Shown: positions 38,649 through 47,322, counted from the first letter of the stretch. The stretch: DNA of 64,000 nt from Cognatazoarcus sp050303815 (GCA_050303815.1 JBNLCM010000004.1:1-64000); one strand, 5' to 3'. Notes: generated from the sequence alone by a model not told the origin. Translations and numbers: made by a program.

Positions 38649-40151
38649 TCACTCCCCGCCGGCGACGGCGCGCGCCAGGCGCAGCACCGGCTCGTGGTAG
38701 ATGAACAGGATCAGGGTCAGCGACGCGGTGACCGTCTGCGCCAGCACCATCGGCCACGGCGCCTCGCCGTGGTCGTCGTGGTGATCGCCGTGGCCACCAT
38801 GACCTGCCCCATCCGCAGGCTCGGCGACGGCAGCCTCGCGGAAGAAGGCCCGCCAGACGATGGGCAGGAAGTAGCCGGCATTGAGCAGGGTGCTGCCAAT
38901 CAGCACGCCGACGGCGATCCAGTGCTCGGAGCTCATCGCTGCCGACAGGATGTACCACTTCGAGATGAAGCCGGCGGCAGGCGGCAGACCAATCATCGAC
39001 AGCGCACCGATGGCGAAGGCCACCATGGTCCACGGCATCCTGCGGCCGATGCCGTCGAGCTGGCTCACTTCGGTCTTGTGGGCCGCGGTGTAGATCGACC
39101 CCGCGGCGAAGAACAGGGTGATCTTGCCGACCGCGTGGGCCGCGATGTGCATGGCCGCCCCGATGATCGAGATCGGAGCCAGCAGGGTCGCCGCCAGCGT
39201 CACGTAGGAGAGCTGGCTGACCGTCGAGTAAGCCAGCCTGCGCTTCAGATTGTCGGCCCGCAGGGCGACGATCGACGCGGCGACGATGGTGTAGCCGGCG
39301 ATCAGGGGCACCCAGTCGGCGCTGCCCAGCGCCATCAGGTTGTCGGCGCCGAAGATATACACCACCACCTTGACGATGCTGAACACACCGGCCTTGACCA
39401 CGGCCACGGCATGCAGCAACGCCGACACCGGCGTCGGCGCCACCATCGCGGCCGGCAGCCAGCGATGGAAAGGCATCAGCGCACCCTTGCCAATACCGAA
39501 CATGTAGAGCGCCATCAGCACTGCCGTTCCGGTCGCGCCGACGTGACCGGCGAGGATACCGCCCTCGCGGAAGTCCAGCGTGCCGGCCAGCACCCAGGTG
39601 GCGAGCATGCCGGTGAGCAGGAAAACAATCGAGGTCCCCATCAGCACGCCGAGGTAGATACGCGCCGACTTCTTCGCGTGATCGGTCCCGTGGTGGGTGA
39701 CCAACGGGTAGGTGATCAGCGTCATCGCCTCGTAAAACAGGAACAGGGTCAGCATGTTGCCTGCGAACGCGATGCCCTGGGCGGCGAAGATGGCCCCGGC
39801 GAAGCAGACGAAGAAACGGGTCTGGTTGCCTTCCTTGTTGCCGCGCATGTAACCGATCGAGTAGATCGAACTGACGATCCAGAGACCCGACGCGATCAGG
39901 CCGAACAGCATGCCCAGCGGCTCGGCGGTGAGCTGCAGCGAGACCTCCGGCAACATCGGCAGCAGCATCAGTTCGGGCCGCGCCCCCGCCGCCACGTCGC
40001 CGTAGAGCGCAAGCACCTGGATGAAAAGGATGAGGGCGGTGCTCAGCGTGATGCCCTCACGCAGGTTCGGGCTGCGGCCGCTGACCGAGACCAGAACCAG
40101 GCCGAGCAGCGGCGTCGCGAGGATGCCGGCGAGAGCCATCGAACCGCTCAT
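38649..40151 (-). CDS. Mrp-type D subunit, second copy (locus 2)
   Basis: A 500-residue NuoM/N-like proton-translocating subunit with about 14 helices. TM5 Glu (LFLFYEAMTLITYPL) and TM7 Lys (AVVKAGVFSIVKVV) are present, as are the LLHAVAVVKAG helix and LPPAAGFISKWYI near the C-terminus. A His-rich loop (GHGGHGDHHDDHGE, around residue 455) before the last helix is unusual and could bind metal or act as a pH-sensitive tether. The ATG overlaps the upstream D-type gene by 4 bases. Confidence 0.9.
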   Translation of the reverse strand: MSGSMALAGILATPLLGLVLVSVSGRSPNLREGITLSTALILFIQVLALYGDVAAGARPELMLLPMLPEVSLQLTAEPLGMLFGLIASGLWIVSSIYSIGYMRGNKEGNQTRFFVCFAGAIFAAQGIAFAGNMLTLFLFYEAMTLITYPLVTHHGTDHAKKSARIYLGVLMGTSIVFLLTGMLATWVLAGTLDFREGGILAGHVGATGTAVLMALYMFGIGKGALMPFHRWLPAAMVAPTPVSALLHAVAVVKAGVFSIVKVVVYIFGADNLMALGSADWVPLIAGYTIVAASIVALRADNLKRRLAYSTVSQLSYVTLAATLLAPISIIGAAMHIAAHAVGKITLFFAAGSIYTAAHKTEVSQLDGIGRRMPWTMVAFAIGALSMIGLPPAAGFISKWYILSAAMSSEHWIAVGVLIGSTLLNAGYFLPIVWRAFFREAAVAEPADGAGHGGHGDHHDDHGEAPWPMVLAQTVTASLTLILFIYHEPVLRLARAVAGGE

Positions 40152-41629
40152 TTCCAGGCCCCCACCATGGCTTCGGCGGCCGCGCGCGCCATGGAACCCG
40201 ACCATGTCGCATCGAGACCGAACCACACACAGGCGGCAATCATCGCGAGGGCCGGCAGCAGCATCGACAAGGGCGCCTCGCCCTTGGCCGGGCTACCGGC
40301 AGGCGGCTCCCGGAAGTACGCGACCTCGACGAAACGCCAGACGTAGATGACCGCCAGCAGTGAAGACAGCATCACCGCGCCGGCCAGCCACCACAACCCT
40401 TCTTCCATCGCCGCCGTCACCAGATACCACTTACTGATGAAGCCTGCGGTTCCGGGGATGCCGATCAGAGACAGGCCGCCAATGACGAAGGCGAAGCTGG
40501 CCACCGGCATGGTCCGGCCGAGACCGGCCATGCGCTCAAGGCTGGCGCCGCCATACCGCAGCACCACGCCGCCGAGCACCAGGAACATGCCGCCCTTGGT
40601 GAGCGCGTGATTGAACAGGTGGGCGATCGCCGCAGTCAGGCCACCCACGGAGCTCAAGCTGACGCCGAGGGTGATGTAGCCGATTTGAGAAACGCTCGAA
40701 TACGCCAGCAGGCGCTTCACGTCCTTCTGGAAGATCGCCACGATGGCCGGGATGAACATCGCCGCAAGCGAGAACACCAGCAACAAGGTACCGGTGTGTC
40801 GTGCCTCGAAAACCACGGTCTCGCCGAAGATCGTAAAGAAATAGCGCATCAGCACGTAGATCGACACCTTGGTGGCCGTCGCAGCCAGGAAGGCCGACAC
40901 GGCCGATGGCGAATACGCGTAGGCGTTGGGCAGCCAGAGGTGGAGCGGGAACAGCGCAATCTTGAGCGAGATACCGACCGTGATGAACGCCAGCGCGGCC
41001 AGCGTCGCCCGCACGTCTCCCATCTCGGGCAGGCGCTGGGCCAGGTCGGCCAGGTTCAGGGTGCCGGTCTGGAGGTAGAGCAGGCCGATGCCGATCACGT
41101 ACAGCGTGGCCCCGATCGTCCCCATCAGAAGGTACTGGTAAGAGGCCACGAGCGCGCGACGGTCGCGCCCCATCGCAATCAGCACATAGGTCGCCAGCGA
41201 CGAAATCTCGAGGAAGACGAACAGGTTGAACGCGTCGCCCGTGAGCAGGATGCCGAGCAGGCCCGCGAGGCAAAGCATCATCAGCGCGTAAAACAGGTAG
41301 TGTTCCTCCGCGCGGACTTCTGCAGCGATGCCAGTGCGACAGTACGGCATCACGAACACCGCCATCAGCGCAACGAGCAGGGCGACGAAGGCATTGGCGG
41401 GATCCACCCGGTACTCGATGCCGAGGGGGGCAGGCCAGGTGCCGATCGCATAGCTGATCACGCCCTGTTCGACCGCCTGCTGCAGCAGCGGGATCGCGAT
41501 CAACAGGGTGACGACGCTCGCCACCATCGCCACCAGCCAGCTCAAAAATGGCCGCCGCAACAGCACGATGAGCGGGGCCGTGATCAGCGGGACGATTACC
41601 AGGAGGATCGGAAGGTGTTGTTTCAGCAA
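40148..41629 (-). CDS. mrpD: Mrp-type D subunit, first copy (locus 2)
   Basis: A 493-residue NuoM/N-like subunit with about 14 helices. TM5 Glu (LFVFLEISSLATYVL) and TM7 Lys (ATATKVSIYVLMRYF) are conserved, and IPGTAGFISKWYL marks the C-terminal broken helix. The first in-frame start consistent with a complete first helix is TTG at 41629, 4 bases after the mrpC stop, with only a weak ribosome-binding site; re-initiation after mrpC may be used. It overlaps the next D-type gene by 4 bases. Confidence 0.9.
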   Translation of the reverse strand: MLKQHLPILLVIVPLITAPLIVLLRRPFLSWLVAMVASVVTLLIAIPLLQQAVEQGVISYAIGTWPAPLGIEYRVDPANAFVALLVALMAVFVMPYCRTGIAAEVRAEEHYLFYALMMLCLAGLLGILLTGDAFNLFVFLEISSLATYVLIAMGRDRRALVASYQYLLMGTIGATLYVIGIGLLYLQTGTLNLADLAQRLPEMGDVRATLAALAFITVGISLKIALFPLHLWLPNAYAYSPSAVSAFLAATATKVSIYVLMRYFFTIFGETVVFEARHTGTLLLVFSLAAMFIPAIVAIFQKDVKRLLAYSSVSQIGYITLGVSLSSVGGLTAAIAHLFNHALTKGGMFLVLGGVVLRYGGASLERMAGLGRTMPVASFAFVIGGLSLIGIPGTAGFISKWYLVTAAMEEGLWWLAGAVMLSSLLAVIYVWRFVEVAYFREPPAGSPAKGEAPLSMLLPALAMIAACVWFGLDATWSGSMARAAAEAMVGAWK

Positions 41630-41633
41630 GGTC

Positions 41634-42011
41634 TCAGGCGCGGTCGGTGGCGTTCAGTTCGTCTCTGGCATCGCGCTGGAGGATCTCCTCCTCCTCAATG
41701 CTGCCGTAGGCTTCCTTGATCCGCACGACCAGCGCCAGCCCGAGGGCGAGCGTGGCCACGCCGACCACGATCGCGGTCAGAATCAGCACGTGGGGGAGCG
41801 GATTCGAGTACACCTCGAAGCCTTCGCCGATGATCGGGGCGACACCACCAATCAGCTTTCCGGGCGCGATATAGAGCAGATACACCGCCGTCTGGAAGAG
41901 TCCCAGGCCGACCAGCTTCTTGATCAGGTTGCTCCGAGCGATGACGATGAACAGACCGACCATCAGGAGCAGGATGGTGACGAAATAGGTGTAGTGGCTG
42001 GCGAGATTCAT
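41634..42011 (-). CDS. mrpC: Mrp antiporter subunit C (locus 2)
   Basis: A 125-residue NuoK-like subunit with three helices (YFVTILLLMVGLFIVIA first), KLVGLGLFQTAVYLL and NPLPHVLILTAIVVGVA. A charged cytosolic tail (IKEAYGSIEEEEIL) follows. The ATG overlaps the mrpB stop by 4 bases. Confidence 0.93.
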   Translation of the reverse strand: MNLASHYTYFVTILLLMVGLFIVIARSNLIKKLVGLGLFQTAVYLLYIAPGKLIGGVAPIIGEGFEVYSNPLPHVLILTAIVVGVATLALGLALVVRIKEAYGSIEEEEILQRDARDELNATDRA

Positions 42012-42451
42012 GTCGGATCATCGCCCTCCGGCACGTCGCGGCGACGCCCGGCAAAGACGTAGAAGATCTTGAGCATCACCGCTGAGACTGTGACCAGCAC
42101 ACCGACCTCGACCCAGAAGATACCCCGGTGCTGACCATGGACGGGATCGTGGGCGAGGACGAAGTAGTCGAGAAAGTTGCCCCCGAGCAGCAGCCCCGCA
42201 ACGCCGACCCCCGCGTAGATCAGCACGCCAAGGGCAATCATCGCTTCGACCAGGGCGTCGGGCACGACCTTGCGGGCGCTCGGCAGGCCGTAGATCAGGG
42301 CGTAGAAGATCACCGCCGCCGCAATGATCACGCCTGCCTGAAAGCCGCCGCCCGGCCCGAAGTCACCGTGGAACTGGACGTAGGAGCCGAACATCACGGC
42401 AAATGGGATCAGCAGCTTGGCCAGGACGCGCAGGATGATATCGAGTCTCAC
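42008..42451 (-). CDS. mrpB: Mrp antiporter subunit B (locus 2)
   Basis: A 147-residue MnhB-type subunit with four helices and the signature FHGDFGPGGGFQAGVI. The start is a GTG at 42451, decided by a near-perfect ribosome-binding site (AAGGAGG, 5 bases upstream) and the 4-base GTGA overlap with the preceding gene's stop. Unlike locus 1, this MrpB is a free-standing protein. Ends in an ATGA overlap with mrpC. Confidence 0.9.
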   Translation of the reverse strand: MRLDIILRVLAKLLIPFAVMFGSYVQFHGDFGPGGGFQAGVIIAAAVIFYALIYGLPSARKVVPDALVEAMIALGVLIYAGVGVAGLLLGGNFLDYFVLAHDPVHGQHRGIFWVEVGVLVTVSAVMLKIFYVFAGRRRDVPEGDDPT

Positions 42452-43029
42452 GACACCTCCTTCCGATCGGCCCCGCCGGCGCCATCGTCCTTCTTCAATC
42501 GCTTGCGGGGTTTGCCCCGGCGCAGCAGGGCGATCACGCCAATGCCGGCCGTGAACACGACCGTCGTCTCGCCGAGCGTGTCGAAGCCGCGATAGCTGGC
42601 CAGCACCTCGGTGACGACGTTGGGCACGCCGGTCTTGGCAGGCCCTTCCTTCAAGTACTGGGGTGCGACGTGCTGGTGGATCGGCGCCTGCGGATCCGAA
42701 AACGCCGGCAGGCCAAGCGTGCCGTAGACCAGCATGCCGCCAGTGACGGCCACCACGAACAGGGGTAGCCAGGGCTTGTGGATAGGCTTGGACTCGGTTC
42801 CACCGGCGAGGAAAATCGCGCCGAGCAGCAAAACCGTCGAGATGCCTGCGCCCACGGCAGCCTCGGTCATCGCCACATCGACCGCATCGAGGACGACCAG
42901 CAGCGTGGCCATCAGGAAACTGTAGATGCCCGACAGCAGGACGACGCCGAACAGGTTGCGCTGCCGTGCGATGCCGATCGCGGCGGCCCCCATCAGCGTC
43001 AGCAGAACGACGGCAGTGACGGTAATCAG
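42448..43029 (-). CDS. DUF4040/MbhD-type subunit, apparent CTG start (locus 2)
   Basis: A membrane protein of about 193 residues corresponding to the C-terminal domains of MrpA (DUF4040/MbhD plus an MbhE-like part), encoded separately. The first helix (ITVTAVVLLTLMGAAAIGIA) precedes a second and third (VDVAMTEAAVGAGISTVLLLG carries the conserved acidic residue), and the C-terminal half has PNVVTEVLASYRGFDTLGE. The first ATG (42993) would cut the first helix in half. No ATG, GTG or TTG lies between it and the in-frame stop upstream. CTG at 43029 overlaps the mrpG stop (CTGA), in the same geometry as every other junction here, with AAGGAG 10 bases upstream. ATC codons at 43035 and 43032 are other options. 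Confidence 0.8.
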   Translation of the reverse strand: MITVTAVVLLTLMGAAAIGIARQRNLFGVVLLSGIYSFLMATLLVVLDAVDVAMTEAAVGAGISTVLLLGAIFLAGGTESKPIHKPWLPLFVVAVTGGMLVYGTLGLPAFSDPQAPIHQHVAPQYLKEGPAKTGVPNVVTEVLASYRGFDTLGETTVVFTAGIGVIALLRRGKPRKRLKKDDGAGGADRKEVS

Positions 43030-43349
43030 GATGATGCTTCTCCTTCGTCATCGGCCAGCACCGGCTTGGCGCCCCGCTCCAGCGCGGCGTTTGCCAGCGA
43101 GTGCGAAGCCGTCGGCGAGGTGAAGAAGATCAACAGCCCGAGGATCACCAGCTTGACACTGGCCAGCGAGAAGCCGGACTGCAGGATCAGGCCGAGGATG
43201 ATCAGGCCGGCACCCAGCGTGTCGATCACGCTGGCAGCGTGCATCCGGGTGAAGAAGTCAGGCATCCGCAGCATGCCGATCGCACCGATGACGCAAAACG
43301 CGCCACCGGCCGTGAGCAAGAGCCAGGTGAGGATATCCAGCAGGCTCAC
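43026..43349 (-). CDS. mrpG: Mrp antiporter subunit G (locus 2)
   Basis: A 107-residue, three-helix subunit with the MrpG signature RMPDFFTRMHAASVIDTLGAG. GTG start at 43349, overlapping the mrpF stop (GTGA), with AGGA 5 bases upstream. The tail is acidic (ADDEGEASS) and its stop overlaps the apparent CTG start of the next gene. It shares only the family signature with the G subunit of locus 1. Confidence 0.92.
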   Translation of the reverse strand: MSLLDILTWLLLTAGGAFCVIGAIGMLRMPDFFTRMHAASVIDTLGAGLIILGLILQSGFSLASVKLVILGLLIFFTSPTASHSLANAALERGAKPVLADDEGEASS

Positions 43350-43630
43350 GGGTCCTGCTCCGTTCGACCGGGCTCACCGAGGTCGCCGTAGCGGAAGAAC
43401 TTCTGCAGCGCGATCGTGCCGATGATGTTGAGCAGGCCATAGACGATGGCCAGATCGACGAACTCAGGGCGCCCTGCCATGAACTGGAAGATCGCCAGCA
43501 ACATCATTGCCGCCGTCCCGACGGCATTGCCGGCCAGCGCCCGGTCGAAGACCGTCGGCCCGCGAAATGCGCGGATCAGCGCCAGCGCCAGAGTGACAAG
43601 CAGGGCGACGACCGCCGCGGCATAGATCAT
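43346..43630 (-). CDS. mrpF: Mrp antiporter subunit F (locus 2)
   Basis: A 94-residue subunit with three helices and RAFRGPTVFDRALAGNAVG, the MrpF signature. The ATG overlaps the mrpE stop by 4 bases and the 3' end overlaps mrpG by 4. Hydrophilic C-terminal tail of ~15 residues. Confidence 0.93.
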   Translation of the reverse strand: MIYAAAVVALLVTLALALIRAFRGPTVFDRALAGNAVGTAAMMLLAIFQFMAGRPEFVDLAIVYGLLNIIGTIALQKFFRYGDLGEPGRTEQDP

Positions 43631-44109
43631 GACAGCCCCTCGAATTCGGTCACCCGCCGGTCCATGTCACCATCGGCCACGCCCGCGGCGCCCTCACGCG
43701 TCAAGGCGTGCACGAGGATCTCGTCGCCCGTGATATCCACCGATATCGTGCCGGGTGTCAGCGTAATGGAGTTGGCGTAAACCACCTGTCCGACCTGGCT
43801 CTTCTGGGAGGTCTTGACGCGAACCATCGTCGGGCTGATCGGCAGCGAAGGGTTGAGGATGATCTTGCTGACATCGATGGCCGACTTGACGATCTCCTTC
43901 AGCAGCCACGGCCAGTACAGCAGCGCGCTGGGGCTCAGGTGCATCGGGTGGCCTTCGTGGTCGATCACGTCCATCCTGTGCGCGAACCACACAACGGCGA
44001 CAGCCGAAACCACGCCCATGGTCAGCAGGAACGGCGTGAAATAGCCGGACAGCACGACCCAGAAAGCGAAGAGCGTGATGATGACGCTAAGCGACCGGAA
44101 GATGCTCAT
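43627..44109 (-). CDS. mrpE: Mrp antiporter subunit E (locus 2)
   Basis: First gene of the second Mrp operon; 160 residues. Two membrane helices (SLSVIITLFAFWVVLSGY and LLTMGVVSAVAVVWFA) precede a cytosolic domain with YANSITLTPGTISVDI, the MrpE hallmark. The order E-F-G first is that of the proteobacterial and MBH-like type rather than the Bacillus A-to-G order. The promoter must lie in 44110-44342, shared divergently with the IclR regulator, which is therefore a possible regulator of the operon. Confidence 0.92.
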   Translation of the reverse strand: MSIFRSLSVIITLFAFWVVLSGYFTPFLLTMGVVSAVAVVWFAHRMDVIDHEGHPMHLSPSALLYWPWLLKEIVKSAIDVSKIILNPSLPISPTMVRVKTSQKSQVGQVVYANSITLTPGTISVDITGDEILVHALTREGAAGVADGDMDRRVTEFEGLS

Positions 44110-44342
44110 TGGTTCGAGATTTTATTCTGGTACTAAGCCCGGACTCTTATGGCAATGCACAAGAACGACCCCCCCTCGGGTGCCACACTATAGCTTCGAG
44201 CCGCCGATCGAACAACGCCAAACGCCATTCCTTCGCCTCGCGCACCCCGAATCGGCCGCAGCGAAATTCACCTGACGCAGCCGAGTTTCACTGTGCGAAA
44301 TTTAGCGAAGCAGGTACCATCGGGGAACTAGGGAATCCCACA
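44110..44342. promoter_or_regulatory. Divergent control region between Mrp locus 2 and IclR gene
   Basis: A 233-base region, more AT-rich near the mrpE start. GCGAAATT occurs twice in the same orientation (44261-44268 and 44295-44302, 34 bases apart) upstream of the IclR gene and may be a regulator site. No -35/-10 pair is convincing on either strand. Confidence 0.35.
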
Positions 44343-45119
44343 ATGAATGCACCTGAACAGAAGAATTCCATTCAGGTCATCGAGCGGATGATGCGCCTGC
44401 TCGATGTCCTGTCCGAGCATCCCGACCCGGTGCCACTCAAGACGCTGGCCCTTGAGACCGGCCTGCATCCCTCGACGGCTCACCGGATCCTGGCGGCAAT
44501 GTCCGCGAGCGGATTTGTGGAACGGTCGGACAACGGCGTCTACCGCCTGGGCATCCGCCTGCTCGAACTCGGCTCGCTCGTGAAGTCGCGCATCTCGCTG
44601 CGCGACACAGCCATGCAGGCGATGCTGCAACTGCACCAGCAGACAGGCGAGAGCGTGAACCTGGGGATCCGCGACGGCGATGAAATCGTATACGTCGAGC
44701 GTACTTCCAGCGGCCGCTCCGCCGTGCGCGTCGTACACATCGTCGGCGCCCGCGCGCCGCTGCACGTGACAGCCACCGGCAAGCTCTTCCTCGCCGATGA
44801 TGGCCCGGTCAAGATAAGGGACTATGCCCGACGAACCGGCCTGCCGCGGCTGACGTCAACGTCGATCGTGACGCTCGAGGCGCTCGAGAAGGAGATCGAC
44901 AAGGTTCGCCGCCATGCCGTGGCCTACGACCTAGACGAAGTGGAGAACGGAGTGCGATGCATCGCCGCGGGCATCCGTGACGACAGCGGTTCGCTGGTGG
45001 CGGGGCTGTCGTTGTCGACGCCCTCCGAGCGCTTCAACCCCGACCTGGCGCCCGTCATCCGAGACACCGCAGACCGCATCTCCCGCTCGCTGGGCTACGT
45101 CCAGCAGTCGCTGCGTTGA
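44343..45119 (+). CDS. IclR-family transcription regulator
   Basis: A 258-residue regulator. It has an N-terminal winged helix (~8-65, LKTLALETGLHPSTAHRILAAM) and a C-terminal effector domain (~80-250; GARAPLHVTATGKLFLA and YDLDEVENGVRCIAAGI contain the ligand-pocket segments). IclR proteins usually sense small carboxylates or aromatics and control adjacent catabolic genes, but here the neighbours are an Mrp operon (divergent) and a PBP7-like gene (convergent, 6 bases apart). The ATG was chosen where the family N-terminus begins. The effector is unknown. Confidence 0.92.
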   Translation: MNAPEQKNSIQVIERMMRLLDVLSEHPDPVPLKTLALETGLHPSTAHRILAAMSASGFVERSDNGVYRLGIRLLELGSLVKSRISLRDTAMQAMLQLHQQTGESVNLGIRDGDEIVYVERTSSGRSAVRVVHIVGARAPLHVTATGKLFLADDGPVKIRDYARRTGLPRLTSTSIVTLEALEKEIDKVRRHAVAYDLDEVENGVRCIAAGIRDDSGSLVAGLSLSTPSERFNPDLAPVIRDTADRISRSLGYVQQSLR

Positions 45120-45125
45120 GCCGCA

Positions 45126-46034
45126 TCAGCTAGAACTGTCGCGCGGAATGCTCGCCTGCTGGTGCACGGCGCCGGATTCGATCCAGCGCTTGATGCGCTT
45201 CGCGTCGGCGGTGCGGGTGTATTTGCCAAAGGAGTCCAGCAGCACGACGATCATGGGGCGGTCCATGATCCATGCCTGCATGACGAGACAACGGCCTGCC
45301 TCGCGGATGTAGCCTGTTTTCGAGACGCCGATGCGCCAGTCCGGGCTCTTGACCAGCCCGTTGGTGTTGCCGAAGCGGCGCGTCCGGCCGTTGATGCTGA
45401 CCTCATAGGACTCCGCGGTCGAAAACGAGCGGATCAGCGGATAGCGTGCCGCCGCGCCGACCATGCGGACCAGGTCCCGCGCGCTGGAGACGTTGCGGGC
45501 CGACAATCCGGTCGGCTCAACGAAATGCGTATCCTCCAGCCCCAGCAGCCGTGCCTTCACGTTCATGGCTTCGATGAAGCCTGCCGTCCCGCCGGGATAG
45601 TGCCGGGCGAGCGCCGCAGCCGCACGATTCTCCGACGACATGAGGGCCAGCCGCAGCATGTCCTCGCGGCTGAGGCGTGCGCCGATCGGCAGGCGCGAGC
45701 GGCTGCCCCGGAGCGTATCGATATCGTCTCGCGACACGCGCAGGGTGTCCGACAGGCCCTGCGCCGCGTCCAGCACGACCATGGCCGTCATCAACTTGGT
45801 GATCGACGCGATCGGCACCACTTCGTCCGCATTGCGCTCCAGCAGGACCTGCCCGGTGGTCTGATCGGCCAGCAAAAAGGCTTCCGAGCGAAGCGCCGGA
45901 CGGCTGTCGTCCACCGCCAGCGTCACATGCCGGGCGGGCGGCGGCGGGGCGTCGCCCGCCTGGGCGGAATCCGGAAGCGCCAGCACCATGCCGGCAGCCA
46001 GAATGAAGGCGCGACCCCACTGCGTCGGATGCAT
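45126..46034 (-). CDS. pbpG: D-alanyl-D-alanine endopeptidase (PBP7/8-like)
   Basis: A periplasmic low-molecular-mass penicillin-binding protein that cleaves peptide cross-links or terminal D-Ala in peptidoglycan. It is about 302 residues. A signal peptide (ending DSAQAGDA) precedes an S11 peptidase domain with all three active-site motifs: SITK (SxxK nucleophile), SSEN (SxN) and KTGY (KTG). There is no C-terminal amphipathic anchor of the PBP5 type, which favours PBP7/PbpG. The start is uncertain. ATG 46034 has GAGG 8 bases upstream and gives a clean signal peptide; GTG 46055 and ATG 46046 are alternatives. Confidence 0.9.
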   Translation of the reverse strand: MHPTQWGRAFILAAGMVLALPDSAQAGDAPPPPARHVTLAVDDSRPALRSEAFLLADQTTGQVLLERNADEVVPIASITKLMTAMVVLDAAQGLSDTLRVSRDDIDTLRGSRSRLPIGARLSREDMLRLALMSSENRAAAALARHYPGGTAGFIEAMNVKARLLGLEDTHFVEPTGLSARNVSSARDLVRMVGAAARYPLIRSFSTAESYEVSINGRTRRFGNTNGLVKSPDWRIGVSKTGYIREAGRCLVMQAWIMDRPMIVVLLDSFGKYTRTADAKRIKRWIESGAVHQQASIPRDSSS

Positions 46035-46140
46035 CGAATGCCTCATGCGGTTCACGAAAACGGTCTGGCCCCGCCGGATTGGCGAGGACAGACCGTATAC
46101 GGCGTATTGTGCCGAAAAATTAAGTGCCTAGAAACCGGAT

Positions 46141-47322
46141 TTAATGTAACTCCTGCGTCTGCAACGCCGGCGTCTCGGCTGCCGGGCCCGGTGGGCAGCG
46201 CAGGAAAGCGGCGAGTTCCGCCCGGCGTTCCATCGCGTCCCGATAGCCCAGCTCGATCAGGGCCCGGGTATAACCCGACTCGAACAACAAGTAGGAGAGG
46301 ATGGTCGAGCCGTTTCGCCGCGTGGCGCCGACCCCGTGCATAACCGACCGCAGGACAGGCGGCAGGGTATGGCGGTACCGCGCGGCAATCGATTCGAGCT
46401 TCCGTGACGGCGCGATGACCAGCGTCTCGATCGGTTTCAGCCGAATGCCCAGTGAGGCGCGCTGCCCCGGATCGATCGACCCGACGGTGTCGTTGATCCG
46501 CTGCAGGCGCTCGAGGTCGACCTCGAGGCTGTCGAGGAAAATGCTCGACAAGGCATGGCCCGCAATCTGCGCAGGTGACGGATAGCGATCCGTCCGCTGC
46601 CTCGGCTCAAGGCCCGCACGGCCCGCGCCGATCACGAGAATCCGGTCCGCCCCCAGGTGGATGGCCGGACTGACGGGCGCAAGCTGGCGCATCGAGCCAT
46701 CGCCGAAGAACTCCCGGTTGATCTTGATGGCAGGAAACACGAACGGAATCGCACTCGACGCCAGCAGGTGCTCGACACCGATGTGCGAGCGCACACCGAC
46801 CCGCTGCGTGCGGCGCCAGCTCTCCATCGGCTCCACCGCCTGAAAGAAGCTCAGGCTCTCACCCGTGGCATAGCCAGACGCGGTCACGCTGAGGGCGTGG
46901 AGATGGCCGCGGTCGATGTTGCGCTGGATGGCTTCGAAGTCCAGCGCATTCATCAGCAACTCACGCAACGGTTCGTTGTCGAGGAGGGACGCCGGCGTCT
47001 GGCGAACCAGCCAGCCCAGCATCAGGGCAGAGCCCCAGCGCAGACCCGAAGCGACGATCGACAGCCCGTCCGCTCGGTAGACCTGACCGACCGTGAAGTT
47101 GCGCCAGATCCATGACAGCTTGCGGACGGCGGCGTCGAAGTTGTCGCAGAAGACAGCCAGAGCGGCCGCATTGACCGCCCCGGCCGAGGTCCCGCAGAGA
47201 ATCGGGAAGGGGTTTTCTCCACCACGTCCACGAATGTCGCGGATCGCATTGAGCACCCCGACCTGGTAGGCGGCGCGCGCGCCGCCCCCGGTCAATACCA
47301 GCGCCGCCTTGCCTTCCGACAC
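46141..47322 (-). CDS. Patatin-like phospholipase
   Basis: A 393-residue lipid acyl hydrolase of the bacterial patatin family. The oxyanion segment is GGGARAAY near the N-terminus, the nucleophile elbow GTSAGAVNA holds the catalytic Ser, and the dyad Asp is in FGDGSMRQLAP. The C-terminal ~180 residues lack a known domain. It has no signal peptide, so it is probably a cytosolic or inner-membrane-associated lipase acting on phospholipids. The GTG start is supported by GGAGGG 4-5 bases upstream. Confidence 0.9.
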   Translation of the reverse strand: MSEGKAALVLTGGGARAAYQVGVLNAIRDIRGRGGENPFPILCGTSAGAVNAAALAVFCDNFDAAVRKLSWIWRNFTVGQVYRADGLSIVASGLRWGSALMLGWLVRQTPASLLDNEPLRELLMNALDFEAIQRNIDRGHLHALSVTASGYATGESLSFFQAVEPMESWRRTQRVGVRSHIGVEHLLASSAIPFVFPAIKINREFFGDGSMRQLAPVSPAIHLGADRILVIGAGRAGLEPRQRTDRYPSPAQIAGHALSSIFLDSLEVDLERLQRINDTVGSIDPGQRASLGIRLKPIETLVIAPSRKLESIAARYRHTLPPVLRSVMHGVGATRRNGSTILSYLLFESGYTRALIELGYRDAMERRAELAAFLRCPPGPAAETPALQTQELH

